NCBI RefSeq assembly: GCF_001629735.1
Contig: NZ_CP015224.1
Coordinates: forward strand, 4,092,001-4,156,000
Direction: 5' to 3'
DNA length: 64,000 bases
DNA from: Lysinibacillus sphaericus
GTDB lineage: Bacteria; Bacillota; Bacilli; Bacillales_A; Planococcaceae
Position 1 is the stretch's first letter; each line of letters opens with the position of its first letter. The notes beneath the pieces were generated by a model. That model did not search any database and was not told the origin of the DNA. It worked only from the letters and a program-made list of their open reading frames with translations. Of the stretch, positions 1 through 9,931 are shown one piece after another. A program made the translations under genes and the position numbers.

Positions 1-243
1 CGATTAGTAACCTATTATTCAGCATATCGTAGCATCACACAGCCATTGATAAAATTTATTGATAAAGTGGACCATCAATGTGCGAAAACAGGTCATAAAG
101 TAACGGTTGTTATCCCTCAATTTTTACCGAAAAAAGGCTGGCATCATATGCTTCACAACCAATCAAGCTTATTAATACGTACGACATTGTTATTTCACAG
201 AAATGTCGTGATTATGACAGTACCTTTTCATTTATCAAAATAA
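1..243 (+). CDS. KimA-like APC-family transporter, C-terminal end only (5' end outside window)
   Basis: The reading frame is open from base 1 and ends at TAA 243, giving about 80 C-terminal residues. The segment has the layout VVIPQFLPKKGW, LHNQSSLLIR, VVIMTVPFHL, which resembles the cytoplasmic tail of KimA/YdaO-type potassium importers of the APC superfamily, where a universal-stress-like domain ends in a 'vP.hL' motif. KimA proteins bring in K+ by proton symport and are controlled by c-di-AMP. The membrane part lies upstream and cannot be checked. The family call rests on the tail only; another APC transporter with the same tail is possible. Confidence 0.6.
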   Translation, partial: RLVTYYSAYRSITQPLIKFIDKVDHQCAKTGHKVTVVIPQFLPKKGWHHMLHNQSSLLIRTTLLFHRNVVIMTVPFHLSK

Positions 244-289
244 TGCTAGCATGCTAGAAAATTGTCTGTTATAATCAGTACGTTGATTG

Positions 290-304
290 AAAACACGAAC
301 GTTT
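290..304. promoter_or_regulatory. possible PurR box upstream of xpt-pbuX
   Basis: AAAACACGAACGTTT matches the PurBox pattern (AT-rich, CGAAC core, AT-rich) of Bacillus PurR. PurR control of xpt-pbuX is known in B. subtilis. I see no convincing inverted second box at the usual spacing, so this is tentative. Confidence 0.35.
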
Positions 305-423
305 ACAATTAAAAAGTCGCAGAATACCATTAAATTCCGAAAAATCAAACTTTTTTTAGTAGAAGTTATAGGCTTCTACCGAATATAGTGATGAATTGGA
401 TATTCTGATAGATTCATACAATT

Positions 424-496
424 TTACTCATATAATAGCGAGGATATGGCTTGCAAGTTTCTACCGATTTACCGTAAATAAATCGACTATGGGTAG
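424..496 (+). promoter_or_regulatory. purine riboswitch, guanine/xanthine-sensing class
   Basis: The aptamer core is nearly canonical. A 7-bp P1 pairs TTACTCA (424-430) with TGGGTAG (490-496). It is followed by TATAAT in J1/2, the conserved loop GTTTCTACC and the P3 loop CCGTAAAT, then CGACTATGGG in J3/1. The discriminating J3/1 base is C (GACTATG rather than GATTATG), which by known rules pairs with guanine, hypoxanthine or xanthine instead of adenine. The downstream xanthine genes fit. With ligand bound, the terminator at 576-608 should form and switch the operon off. Confidence 0.94.
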
Positions 497-575
497 CAAT
501 GCTTTTAGAGAACTTCTTACATGATGTTTTCTATTCCTTTCGACGTTTTAACGCTGAATGCTTTGCTCCACTCGT

Positions 576-608
576 AGCTGAATGGGACCAAGGTGTTCAG
601 CTTTTTTT
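576..608 (+). terminator. riboswitch-controlled intrinsic terminator
   Basis: AGCTGAA (576-582) pairs with TTCAGCT (596-602) and is followed by a run of T. It lies between the aptamer and xpt, so it is the expression platform. Confidence 0.85.
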
Positions 609-613
609 ATTAA

Positions 614-1224
<611 letters not shown>

Positions 1225-1225
<1 letters not shown>

Positions 1226-2523
1226 TGAATACCTTTAAATCAACGACGCTAGCAATTCAACATTTACTTGCGATGTATGCTGGAGCCATCCTAGTGCCAC
1301 TTATAATTGGAGGGGCAATTGGCTTTAATTCAACACAAATGACGTATTTAGTGGCGATTGATATTATGATGTGCGGGGTTGCAACACTTTTACAAGTTTA
1401 CTCGGGTAAATTTATTGGTATTGGTTTGCCTGTAGTACTTGGTTGTACATTTACAGCGGTAAGTCCAATTATTGCTATAGGTACAAACCCAGAGCAAGGT
1501 ATCACAGATATTTATGGTTCCATTATTGCATCTGGTTTGATTGTCGTGATTATTGCCGGCTTCTTCGGGAAGCTAGTGAAATTTTTCCCACCAGTAGTAA
1601 CAGGATCTGTCGTTTCTATTATCGGTATTTCTTTATTGCCAGTAGCTTTAAATAATATGGCAGGTGGACAAGGAGCAGAGGATTTTGCATCCGGCTCAAA
1701 TATTGCATTAGCATTTATTACGCTAGTAATCATATTAATCGTCTATCGTTTTTCTACAGGCTTTATCCGTGCTATTTCCATTCTAGTTGGGCTAGTAGCG
1801 GGTACCATCTTAGGGGCATTCATGGGCAAGGTTAATTTTCACCCAGTAGCAGAAGCGGATGTATTCCATATGGTACAACCATTCTACTTTGGAATGCCAA
1901 CATTTGATGTAACAGCTATTATTACAATGACTCTTGTAGCTATGGTATCTCTAGTTGAATCATCTGGTGTTTATTTTGCACTAAGTGATATTTGTAATAA
2001 AAAACTAGATTCAAAAGATTTGGCTCGTGGCTATCGCTCAGAAGGTCTTGCATCTGTAATCGGTGGTTTATTTAATGCCTTTCCGTACACAACATTCTCA
2101 CAAAATGTAGGACTTACACGTATGTCAGGCGTAAAAGACCGCAAAGTCATTTACATCACGGGTGGTCTACTGGTAGCACTTGGCTTCCTACCCAAAATCG
2201 CAGCATTAACAACGATTATTCCAACGTCTGTATTAGGTGCGGCCATGCTTGCGATGTTCGGTATGGTCATTACACAAGGTATGGGTATGCTAGTACCTGT
2301 GATGAACGAATCTGCTGAAAATGCGATGATTGCTGCGATTGCAGTAAGTTTAGGTGTCGGTGTATCAGTCGTTCCTGGTATTTTTGATGCTCTACCAGAT
2401 AAAGTGTCTATTTTAACTTCTAACGGTATCGTCTGTGGTTCAGTCACAGCGATTATCTTGAATATTTTATTCAATATGATTGGACCAAAGCATAAAAAAG
2501 ACCCGATGCATGGGGAAGCATAA
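1225..2523 (+). CDS. pbuX: xanthine permease (NCS2/nucleobase-cation symporter 2)
   Basis: A 432-residue integral membrane protein with about 12 hydrophobic segments, close in length to B. subtilis PbuX (438). Family signatures include the N-terminal QHLLAMYAGAILVPLIIG and the substrate-site region VESSGVYFALSDI near residue 240 followed by RGYRSEGLASVIGG and NAFPYTTFSQNVGL. It imports xanthine by proton symport for Xpt. Its ATG overlaps the xpt stop by one base and it shares the riboswitch. A terminator follows at 2584-2635. Confidence 0.95.
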
Positions 2524-2583
2524 AGAGATAATGCAATGATATTTATCAGAATATCCCACATATTTTGATGAAAAAAATGTTGT

Positions 2584-2635
2584 AAAGTCGCCTGTTTTTT
2601 AACTATTAATTTAGTTGAAGGTAGGGGGCTTTTTT
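2584..2635 (+). terminator. intrinsic terminator after pbuX
   Basis: AAAGTCGCCT (2584-2593) pairs with AGGGGGCTTT (2623-2632) with one mismatch. An inner AACTA/TAGTT stem stacks on it, and a T run ends it. Confidence 0.65.
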
Positions 2636-3041
2636 CTATGCGTAAAAGTGTGCATGTTAGAAAAGATGTTGAAGATATTATGCTACTAAAAAAGTGAAGA
2701 GAGTAGAATAATATAATGAACATTACCGATTTTTTATTCAATGGTTAGAGCACCCTGGATACTAAATAGGGTTCTTCCTTTTCAAAGAAATTTGTCATCT
2801 TTTTCTATTTTAAATAGAAGAGGTAACAGGGCTTTTACTAAACTATATTTTGAACTTGAAAGTGACCAAAGCTAATGTCGTTTGAGTAATACAACAGCTT
2901 TTTTACTATATATTTATTTTAGCCGTTGATGTTTAGAATTGAATGGCGAGGGAATTTATAAATAAGGTATTTTTAATAGAATGTAACACTCTATTTCAAC
3001 ATACACTTATATATAACTACTCTTAGAAAGGTCTAGTATAA
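2636..3041. other. intergenic region, no supported gene
   Basis: Between the pbuX terminator and the UPF0316 gene. The only start with an open frame on the plus strand is a 19-codon ORF at 2638 with no ribosome binding site. An AAAGCT/AGCTTT pair around 2868-2915 could be a weak hairpin. No riboswitch or repeat recognised. Confidence 0.5.
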
Positions 3042-3563
3042 ATGCAAAGTATCGTTTTGATTTTAATACTTCAATTAGTATATGTACCCTTTTTAACGTT
3101 ACGTACAATATTTTTGGTGAAAAACATTACTTTCCTTGCTGCCATATTCGGTATGCTAGAGATGCTCGTGTATGTATTTGGCCTTTCGCTTGTTTTTAGT
3201 GGGAAACAAAGTATGTTAGCTATGGTCGTTTATGCAGTTGGTTTTGGTTTAGGTATTTTTTTAGGAGCCAAAATTGAACGAAAGCTGGCTATTGGTTATG
3301 TTTATACAACAATCAATACTCAAAATAAGAATGAAGAGCTTGTAAGGTTTCTCCGTAATGAGGGATTTGCTGTGACGATTTATGTTGGAGAGGGGCGAGA
3401 TAGTAATCGCTATAAATATGAAATTTTAACAAAGAGAAATCGAGAGACGGAACTCTTTCAAATAGTAGAGCAATTTGAACCTAATGCATTTATAATTTCG
3501 TATGAGCCGAAGTCATTTAAAGGTGGTTTTTTACTAGCTCGTATGAAGGCTAAGCAAAAATAA
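3042..3563 (+). CDS. UPF0316 membrane protein (DUF5698/DUF2179, YebE-like)
   Basis: A 173-residue protein with three or four N-terminal hydrophobic segments (about residues 1-80) ending in GLGIFLGAKIERKLAIGY. A soluble C-terminal DUF2179-like domain (about residues 85-170) follows, with YVYTTINT, LRNEGFAVTIYVGEGRD and FEPNAFIISYEPK. This matches the YebE/UPF0316 family; the molecular function is unknown. RBS AGAAAGG precedes the ATG. In B. subtilis yebE lies beside the purine permease gene pbuG, and here the family again neighbours purine-uptake genes. It ends in a terminator shared with the convergent DUF2252 gene. Confidence 0.85.
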   Translation: MQSIVLILILQLVYVPFLTLRTIFLVKNITFLAAIFGMLEMLVYVFGLSLVFSGKQSMLAMVVYAVGFGLGIFLGAKIERKLAIGYVYTTINTQNKNEELVRFLRNEGFAVTIYVGEGRDSNRYKYEILTKRNRETELFQIVEQFEPNAFIISYEPKSFKGGFLLARMKAKQK

Positions 3564-3577
3564 TTTTTAAAAGTAAA

Positions 3578-3600
3578 GACCTTAGCTATTGGCTAAGGTC
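3578..3600. terminator. bidirectional terminator between convergent genes
   Basis: GACCTTAGC and GGCTAAGGTC form a 9-bp stem with a TATT loop, and CCTTTT follows on the plus side. It contains the stop codon of the minus-strand DUF2252 gene. Confidence 0.8.
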
Positions 3601-4902
3601 CTTTTGATATTGCTGTTTAAATTGAGTATCAACCCAGTTTTTAAATAGGTCAAAATCGGAGGAGACTGTGTCTTTGTAGTTCATAGCCTGTAAAATTACT
3701 TGATCAACAAATACATGACGATCTTTCCCAATCGTTTTTAAAATCTCATCCTCACTATGATAGGTAAAAACATGGGAATAATCGATATCCGCTCGTGCAT
3801 GTATTTTAGCGGCTATTTGTCCCATGATTGAAGTTGTTGCATAGTAATCCGCAACATTTTTATAGTTTTTAGGCTTTACTTTCTTTTTATAGGGAGAACG
3901 TTCTCGAATGTAAAATTCCTGCTCATTCATAGTGATATAGTCTAAATGAGGGTCCTCTAAATGGTGCATGGCTTTTTGTGTCCCCACTACTCGAGCTCCT
4001 TGATGCTCATAATGCTTCCAAAATTCTTGGTTGTAAGGAAGGAAATAGGCAGGGATCGCTGTACGTACCTCTTTCATTTCTAATACTAATTCGCCTACTC
4101 CCGATGCACCTTTTTTATTTTCTACTAAAATATAGTATCGTTTTAAGCCGATGGAAGCAGTACCTGAGCCATACTTGCAAGCAATATCTTTAATCTTGTA
4201 AGCAGGTAGTGCGCTCGTAATGGCATTATATTCATCGGCAGTAACGGGCTGAATTTCATCATTGCTAATAAATAGTCGTTGCCCGTCTTCATTGACATAG
4301 GATATATCCTGTAAAAATTGGGAGCTTTGACGTTTCTCTAGCTTTTTCAACAATTTCTTGGCGGGTCCCTTTGTGTTTTCTTTCGTAAATACGAGCGTTA
4401 GAGGATCATCCTGTTTACGCTGAAAACGTTTTAACTGATCCATATAGCTGTTGAGCAGGTGTTGAATAGCCGTTTCCTGAGCAGTCCTATGTACGCCTTG
4501 TTCCTCTAAATAGAGTGCGATACTAACACTCATCCGAATAATGTCATACAAATAAGAGCCAACATAACCTTCATCAAAATCATTGACATCAAAGACAATC
4601 GTACCATCTTCATTTTGAAAGGCACCGAAGTTATCCATGTGCATGTCTCCTTGAATCCAAGTTGGTTTGAGAGTAGGTGTATGGAAAATGGAAGAAATTT
4701 TTGTCATGTCAAAATAAAAGAGATAAGCACTTCCTCGGAAAAAGCGAAATGGACTTTCAAGCATTTTCTGATACTTCTCCAAACGCTGTGCTTCAGTTAA
4801 CTTCATTCGTTGAGCATCAAACTCCTCAAAGATAGTATTTAATAGCTCCTTTCTTAAAAAAACTCTTGTATGTTTCACCTGTTCCAATAATGCATGCTCC
4901 AT
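3586..4902 (-). CDS. DUF2252 family protein (kinase-like fold)
   Basis: A 438-residue soluble protein. It carries the hallmarks of DUF2252: FRGSAYLFYFDM near residue 55, GDMHMDNFG at 85-93 (resembling the catalytic HxDxxxxN loop of aminoglycoside-phosphotransferase-like kinases) and FDVNDFDEG at 104-112 (resembling the metal-binding DFD). A KRYYILVEN..GELVLEMKE segment and a C-terminal HARADI..Y motif follow. The substrate is unknown; calling it a kinase is inference from the motif layout. It is monocistronic, ends in the shared terminator, and its start ATG follows a GGGGG-type RBS. Confidence 0.82.
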   Translation of the reverse strand: MEHALLEQVKHTRVFLRKELLNTIFEEFDAQRMKLTEAQRLEKYQKMLESPFRFFRGSAYLFYFDMTKISSIFHTPTLKPTWIQGDMHMDNFGAFQNEDGTIVFDVNDFDEGYVGSYLYDIIRMSVSIALYLEEQGVHRTAQETAIQHLLNSYMDQLKRFQRKQDDPLTLVFTKENTKGPAKKLLKKLEKRQSSQFLQDISYVNEDGQRLFISNDEIQPVTADEYNAITSALPAYKIKDIACKYGSGTASIGLKRYYILVENKKGASGVGELVLEMKEVRTAIPAYFLPYNQEFWKHYEHQGARVVGTQKAMHHLEDPHLDYITMNEQEFYIRERSPYKKKVKPKNYKNVADYYATTSIMGQIAAKIHARADIDYSHVFTYHSEDEILKTIGKDRHVFVDQVILQAMNYKDTVSSDFDLFKNWVDTQFKQQYQKDLSQ

Positions 4903-5073
4903 CTAAAAACCCCCTTTAGGTTACATGTATATACGAAAAATAAATGAATAGGTTTCGAAGAAATTTATCAAAAGTACTCGATAAAAATGGCTAAGGATCT
5001 AGGGTTATTTCGTAACATGTTCAATCACCTATTTTCATACTATAAGACATGCTCAGTTACGGAGGGGGGTCAT

Positions 5074-5646
5074 ATGTATTTTTTGATAAAAAGCCTTGTC
5101 ATTATAGTAGGGAGTATTTCTTTGTCGTTAGGAATTAACTTATTCTTAACACCCTATGAAATATTAGATGGGGGAGTAGTAGGTTTAGCGCTGATTTTAC
5201 ATTATTTATATAAGCTAAAGATTGGTTTAATGATTATTATTATTAGTATCCCTATTTTTATTATTGCATGGTTTAAATATAGAGCTTATTTTTACAATAG
5301 TATTCATGGCTTAATTACCTCTTCATTGACTATAGACTTGTTAAAGCCAGTCAGAAATCTCATTCATATAGATGCTCTTTACAGTGCTATACTTGGGGGG
5401 ATTCTGGTAGGCTTCGGAATCGGCTTAATGCTTCGTTTTCAGACAAGCACTGGAGGGACAGACCTCATTGCACAATTTATTAGTGATAAAACAAGTATTA
5501 ATGTAGGGATATTAATATTTTTTATTGATTCTATCGTTATTGTTGTGGGCGGCTTCCTGTTATCCTCCACTACTTTTTTATTGTCTATTATTACGGTTCT
5601 AGTAGTAGGCATAACGACGAGCATCATTACGAGTCGTGCTTCATAA
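5074..5646 (+). CDS. YitT family membrane protein, short form (DUF161 only)
   Basis: I place the start at ATG 5074, directly behind GGAGGGGGG (5061-5069); an in-frame ATG at 4987 has no RBS and adds an unlikely polar N-terminus. The 190-residue product has five or six hydrophobic helices with the family motifs SLGINLFLTPYEILDGGVVGLAL and GFGIGLMLRFQTSTGGTDLIAQ. Typical YitT proteins are about 280 residues with a C-terminal DUF2179 domain. That domain is missing here, so this is a short paralogue or a truncated one. Function unknown. Confidence 0.85.
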   Translation: MYFLIKSLVIIVGSISLSLGINLFLTPYEILDGGVVGLALILHYLYKLKIGLMIIIISIPIFIIAWFKYRAYFYNSIHGLITSSLTIDLLKPVRNLIHIDALYSAILGGILVGFGIGLMLRFQTSTGGTDLIAQFISDKTSINVGILIFFIDSIVIVVGGFLLSSTTFLLSIITVLVVGITTSIITSRAS

Positions 5647-5703
5647 CATTCGTTTACTCCTGAGCGTGTTGCATAAAAAAATAGCTCCAGTAAGAGACTG
5701 AAA

Positions 5704-6600
5704 CTATTTGGGTGTCTGATTATCGAGTGTTTTCATCAGCTTCTTTTTAGGGTGTGCTGGTTTGATTTCTGCAATGAGTATGGCGAGTAAAATAAGAACA
5801 GCTCCTACAACCATACGGCTCGTTAAAATTTCGTGCAGGAAGATAACCGATAAGATCATGCCGAAAAAAGATTCCGTTGATAGTATAATAGCAGCCTTTG
5901 TAGCAGTAGTATATTGATTGGCCACATTTTGAAAGAGGTAAGCTATCGTTGTTGAAAAAATACCTAAGTAAATAATCGAATAGATGGCTTCTTTTTCTAG
6001 TGATGTAGGGATTTCTCCTTGGCTAATGACCACAAGAATACCTATAAAGGAAGCGGTAAGAAATTGAATGATAGTGAGTGCAATGGCATCTTCCTTTTGA
6101 ACAAAAAGATTTGTACAAAATATATCAAAGGCAAAAGCAACGGCACAAGCTAACGAAAGGGCATCCCCCATATTCATCGTCAATGAACCTTGTAACGATA
6201 AAAAGCCAATTCCAACAATGGCCATTAAGGACCCAATGATTTCATACCCATCAATTCGACGCTTATAAACCGCATAGGCGATTAATGGGACAATAACGAC
6301 ATTAACAGCGGTTAAAAAGGCATTTTTTGATGGTGTGGTATATTGAAGTCCAACCGTTTGAAGAGCAAATGCTATATACAATATCGTACCTAATAAAGCA
6401 CCTTTCCATATGACAGATCTAGACGCTTTTTTTAATCGGGAACCGAATAAAACAGTTAATATAATTGAAGCTAATAAAAATCTACCAGCCATAACTTGAT
6501 AAGCGGTTAAATATTCTAAGGCAATGGCTGTTATAACAAACCCACTGCCCCAAACAATGGCTGTAACGAGTAGCATACCATCAGCTATGTAAGTTTTCAT
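5704..6600 (-). CDS. EamA/DMT family transporter
   Basis: A 298-residue protein of about ten transmembrane helices in two EamA repeats, with AIVWGSGFVITAIALEYL at the start and LGIFSTTIAYLFQNVANQY in the second half, typical of drug/metabolite exporters. The start chosen is the ATG at 6600, since AGGAGGAAG lies 8 bases upstream; the frame is open 8 codons further without an RBS. It lies downstream of the PucR gene on the same strand and may export a product of the amidase pathway, but nothing in the sequence proves that. Confidence 0.85.
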   Translation of the reverse strand: MKTYIADGMLLVTAIVWGSGFVITAIALEYLTAYQVMAGRFLLASIILTVLFGSRLKKASRSVIWKGALLGTILYIAFALQTVGLQYTTPSKNAFLTAVNVVIVPLIAYAVYKRRIDGYEIIGSLMAIVGIGFLSLQGSLTMNMGDALSLACAVAFAFDIFCTNLFVQKEDAIALTIIQFLTASFIGILVVISQGEIPTSLEKEAIYSIIYLGIFSTTIAYLFQNVANQYTTATKAAIILSTESFFGMILSVIFLHEILTSRMVVGAVLILLAILIAEIKPAHPKKKLMKTLDNQTPK

Positions 6601-6705
6601 GAAATTCTTCCTCCTAACTTCCATTAGGATAGCATAAGAGAGAAGATATTAATTTGATTTTATTTCTAAATATTCAGGCGTTTTTTTGTACTTATTCCAA
6701 AGCGA

Positions 6706-7866
6706 TTATTCATCACTCAATTTGCTATGTAATAAGTACAATTTAACGGCTGCAGCTAAACGCTCATAAAATACATAGTCATTCTCTACAGGTACTACTA
6801 GCTGACGGATTTTAGCCATACGATAGCGGATAGTATTGGGATGACAATAATGGGCAACAGCTACCTCTTTAATGTTTCCTTTTTTTGTAATGTAGGTTTT
6901 GGCTGTTTCTAATAAATCAGGATCTGCCTTATCATCGAGTAAAGGCGCTAAAAAGGAAGATACATAGTCCATCGCAAATGTAGGATCTTTACGATACAGC
7001 TCTATTAATAAACGATCTGATGCAAGGGACTTATAGTGGCAGCTTGATATCTTTTCAATTTCGGCAAAAACACTAGCAAAATAGGCTTCTTGTAAAGCAA
7101 TTGAGATTCCTGTTTGTGTGTCGTACCAATTGCTATAACCAAAGGTGAATGCTTCAGCAGGGATAGTATTTAATGTTAGCCATTCATGTATAAACCTCTC
7201 AACGTGAAACTGCTGAGATGGGTGGGTAATAATCATAAAAAGACTTTGCTTATAGGAGCAAATTAAACCCGTTTTTAGTAAAGGCTCCATTGATAAAAAG
7301 TTTTGCCTCCAATCACTTCGAGATAAACCCTCTCCTCGAAGATTAGCTACAAATACATACTTGTCAAAGGGTCTCTCGATTTGCTGAAAAATCGACTTCA
7401 ACTCCTCCGGTGCAAGATCCTCCTCCATTAATCTTCGTACAATTGTTTCTAAAAAAAACGAGTAATCCTGTGTTTTAGCATAAGCCATCGTTTCTAAAAT
7501 GATTTTTTCAAAAAACTCATCTCCACCAAATCTAAGGATTGGGAAATTTTGTTCTTCCGCATAAGTTATAACCTCTTCAGGCAAATCTTTATAAATAACA
7601 GGCTTATAGGCTAAGGCACTTGCTCCTAGCTCAATTAAGCTTTTGACGGCATTTAATAAATACTCCGGCTTTTGCTTGGCAAATAATAGACTGCTTAACA
7701 CAACACTGTTAGGGGTGAATATGGTATCTCGCACATGATGTATATCTGGGGAGAATTCAAAGTCTAGTATTTCTACGTTGTGAACTGCTTTATGCAAACC
7801 GCTGTGACCAGCTACAACGATAAAATCTTTAGTAATGGGTAATTGTAAAAAATTCTCTACATTCAT
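6706..7866 (-). CDS. PucR family transcriptional regulator
   Basis: A 386-residue regulator. An N-terminal PucR domain (about residues 8-125, with VHNVEILDFEFSP and VLSSLLFAK) is followed by a GGDEF-like linker and a C-terminal PucR helix-turn-helix near residues 335-380 (VAVAHYCHPNTIRYRMAKI). Family members activate purine, ureide or amine catabolism genes. The gene lies immediately downstream of the amidase gene pair on the same strand, after a terminator, so the amidase promoter (with its inverted repeat at 9685-9709) is the likely target. The inducer is unknown. Confidence 0.88.
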   Translation of the reverse strand: MNVENFLQLPITKDFIVVAGHSGLHKAVHNVEILDFEFSPDIHHVRDTIFTPNSVVLSSLLFAKQKPEYLLNAVKSLIELGASALAYKPVIYKDLPEEVITYAEEQNFPILRFGGDEFFEKIILETMAYAKTQDYSFFLETIVRRLMEEDLAPEELKSIFQQIERPFDKYVFVANLRGEGLSRSDWRQNFLSMEPLLKTGLICSYKQSLFMIITHPSQQFHVERFIHEWLTLNTIPAEAFTFGYSNWYDTQTGISIALQEAYFASVFAEIEKISSCHYKSLASDRLLIELYRKDPTFAMDYVSSFLAPLLDDKADPDLLETAKTYITKKGNIKEVAVAHYCHPNTIRYRMAKIRQLVVPVENDYVFYERLAAAVKLYLLHSKLSDE

Positions 7867-7963
7867 GAATAGATCATTGCCTTTCTTGTAGTAAGCTACT
7901 ATTTTCTATTATAAAAGTACGCCACAATAAAAAACCATTAGTTTGATAAGATTATACATACAA

Positions 7964-7994
7964 TAAAAAAATCTGCTCATCGTGAGCAGATTTT
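7964..7994 (-). terminator. terminator after the amidase operon
   Basis: On the minus strand AAAATCTGCTCA and TGAGCAGATTTT form a 12-bp stem with a 3-base loop followed by T residues. It separates the amidase gene from pucR. Confidence 0.88.
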
Positions 7995-8010
7995 AAACAT
8001 TATTGATAGA

Positions 8011-9429
8011 TTAAATAGTAGCGAAAATATTAGGCTTTCTATTTTTTAATGGGTTCGTCTGTTCAATAGCATACCCAACATTTAAAATTCGTCCTTCTTT
8101 AAAGGCAGGACCAATAATTTGTAGACCTATTGGTAAATTTCCTTTAAAGCCGCAAGGAACTGAAAGGGCAGGTAAGCCTGTTAAGTTACTTGGTCCTGTA
8201 AAACGAATGATATTATCAATCAAATCTACTTTTTTGCCATTTAGCTCAGCGAAATCATCACCAATGGTATTTGCCACTACAGGTAGAGTAGGGGTAATAA
8301 GCACATCTACTTGATTAAAAATTTCGTTAAACTCCTGCTTAATTTGACGACGTACCTGCTGTGCCTGTAAGTAATCAACGGCAGAAGGTAGTTCCCCTAG
8401 CTCAAATAATAACCGGATATCGTCTCCGAAATCTTGAGGTCTCTTTTGTAAATCAGAATGGTGTATAGCTGCTGCCTCAGAAAGGGATGTTACAAGTTCT
8501 GCCCATTCTGCATATTGTAAGGATGGAATTCGCACTCCTTCCACTTTAGCACCTTGATCTACTAAACTTTGAATGCTCGCTCGAACAGCCTTTTCTATGT
8601 CAGCATCTACGTCTTTAAAGAAGTATTCTTCATTAATGCCGATGACTAAATCCTTACTATTACCTGAAAGTTGCTGCACGTAATTGTCAGTAGGTACATC
8701 TATGCAAGTAGGGTCTCGATGATCAAAACCAGAGATGACTTCCAGCAAGCCGGCTGCATCCTTTACCGTCTTTGTCATGGGGCCGATATGGTCTAAGCTC
8801 CAAGCGAGTGGGTAACAGCCATATTTACTTACACGACCATGCGTAGGCTTTAAGCCAACGATACCACAGGCAGAAGAAGGGATTCGAATCGAGCCTGCTG
8901 TATCTGTTCCTAGTGAGGCGACACTTGCACCTGCTGCAACAGCGGCACCGGAGCCACCACTAGAGCCACCAGGAATTTTATCCAAATCCCAGGGGTTGCG
9001 AACGGGCCCGTAATGAGGGTTATTATTAGTAATTCCCCATGCATATTCATGCATACTTAATTTTCCAGTGAAAATAACACCAGCATCACGAAGTTTCTCT
9101 ACTACTGTTGCATCATAATTAGAAACGAAGTCCTTATGAATTTTGGAGGACATCGTTGTAATTTTATCTTTAAAATATAAGTTATCCTTTAAGGCCATCG
9201 GAATTCCGTGATACATTCCTTTATATTGCCCTTGGAGAATCTCTTGTTCTATTTTATTTGCTTGAGACAATGCTTCCTCTCGATAAAAGGCCATATAGGC
9301 ATTAATCTTAGGCTGACTTTCCTCAGCAAAATCTAGAATAGCTTTCGTAAGTTCCACAGGAGATAAGGCCTTCGATTGTAGTAAAGGTGCCAGTTCTTCA
9401 ACAGATTTTAAATGTAAATCAGTTGTCAA
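8011..9429 (-). CDS. amidase (amidase-signature family, AtzE/AtzF-like)
   Basis: A 472-residue amide hydrolase with the complete Ser-cisSer-Lys triad: Lys about 81 in MALKDN, cis-Ser about 156 in GGSSGGSG, and nucleophile Ser about 180 in GTDTAGSIR. The start is TTG 9429, preceded by GGAGGTGATC at good spacing; the longer frame would run through the upstream gene. The start overlaps the end of the 61-codon AtzG-like gene, so the two are coupled. Pairing with that subunit and with a PucR regulator suggests hydrolysis of a ureide, biuret-like or purine-derived amide. The true substrate cannot be read from sequence. GatA of tRNA amidation is unlikely because no gatC/gatB is present. Confidence 0.88.
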   Translation of the reverse strand: MTTDLHLKSVEELAPLLQSKALSPVELTKAILDFAEESQPKINAYMAFYREEALSQANKIEQEILQGQYKGMYHGIPMALKDNLYFKDKITTMSSKIHKDFVSNYDATVVEKLRDAGVIFTGKLSMHEYAWGITNNNPHYGPVRNPWDLDKIPGGSSGGSGAAVAAGASVASLGTDTAGSIRIPSSACGIVGLKPTHGRVSKYGCYPLAWSLDHIGPMTKTVKDAAGLLEVISGFDHRDPTCIDVPTDNYVQQLSGNSKDLVIGINEEYFFKDVDADIEKAVRASIQSLVDQGAKVEGVRIPSLQYAEWAELVTSLSEAAAIHHSDLQKRPQDFGDDIRLLFELGELPSAVDYLQAQQVRRQIKQEFNEIFNQVDVLITPTLPVVANTIGDDFAELNGKKVDLIDNIIRFTGPSNLTGLPALSVPCGFKGNLPIGLQIIGPAFKEGRILNVGYAIEQTNPLKNRKPNIFATI

Positions 9430-9604
9430 TGTGATCACCTCCAGGAATATTGCGTACAGCGATATCCGCGTCATCAATCGCAATACCTTCTAGGTGGCTA
9501 CGAAGGGACTGCATACCTTCCCAGCGTGTTTTTAATAGTTCAAGGTGTTCAGGTTTCGGTGTAATTCCTTTGTTCTCCAATAATTGTTGAATAGACAAGC
9601 TCAT
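9419..9604 (-). CDS. small AtzG/DUF4089-like partner of the amidase
   Basis: A 61-residue protein (MSLSIQQLLENKG...) started at ATG 9604 behind GGGAGG. It has the GatC/AtzG plan: an N-terminal helical segment (residues 1-25) and a C-terminal peptide, DIAVRNIPGGDH, that would wrap around the amidase active-site groove. In AtzE-AtzG the small subunit stabilises the hydrolase. Its TGA is fused into the amidase start region (11-base overlap), which supports a 1:1 complex. Similarity to DUF4089 is my reading of the layout, not a database match. Confidence 0.65.
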   Translation of the reverse strand: MSLSIQQLLENKGITPKPEHLELLKTRWEGMQSLRSHLEGIAIDDADIAVRNIPGGDHIDN

Positions 9605-9684
9605 TAACAAGATCCTCCCTTGAATAGTTTTATTATCTAAATAGGTTTCCCCATAAAGACCAATATCGTCAATCACAAATAATT

Positions 9685-9709
9685 ATAATAGGTAATATAA
9701 TCCTATTAT
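9685..9709. promoter_or_regulatory. inverted repeat in the amidase operon promoter region
   Basis: ATAATAGG and CCTATTAT form perfect 8-bp arms around TAATATAAT, 81 bases upstream of the small-subunit start. It is a candidate PucR operator. The minus-strand TATAAT within it has no good -35, which would fit an activated promoter. The rest of 9605-9931 holds no gene; 9710-9931 presumably carries the EAL gene promoter. Confidence 0.45.
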
Positions 9710-9931
9710 TACAATCATACACTAACGATAGTTTATATCAAATAAACAATTTGTAATAGAGTGAATATTGTGAAATAAGAACCATTTAATAGATGTGAAC
9801 AAAATCTTACTACTCGGAAAAAGGTATCCTGAATTCTAGTGCTAGAGCCTGCTCTTTTTACATGCGATTAACAGTCTATTTACAATGGAAGCGTACAATG
9901 AACCATAATAACCAATTGAAGAGGTGCAAGC

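Noticed and set aside
2638..2697. 19-codon ORF after pbuX
   Set aside because: No RBS, starts in the T run of the terminator.
2151..2741. 196-codon minus-strand frame over the end of pbuX
   Set aside because: Shadow of pbuX; no RBS, and it runs through the pbuX terminator.
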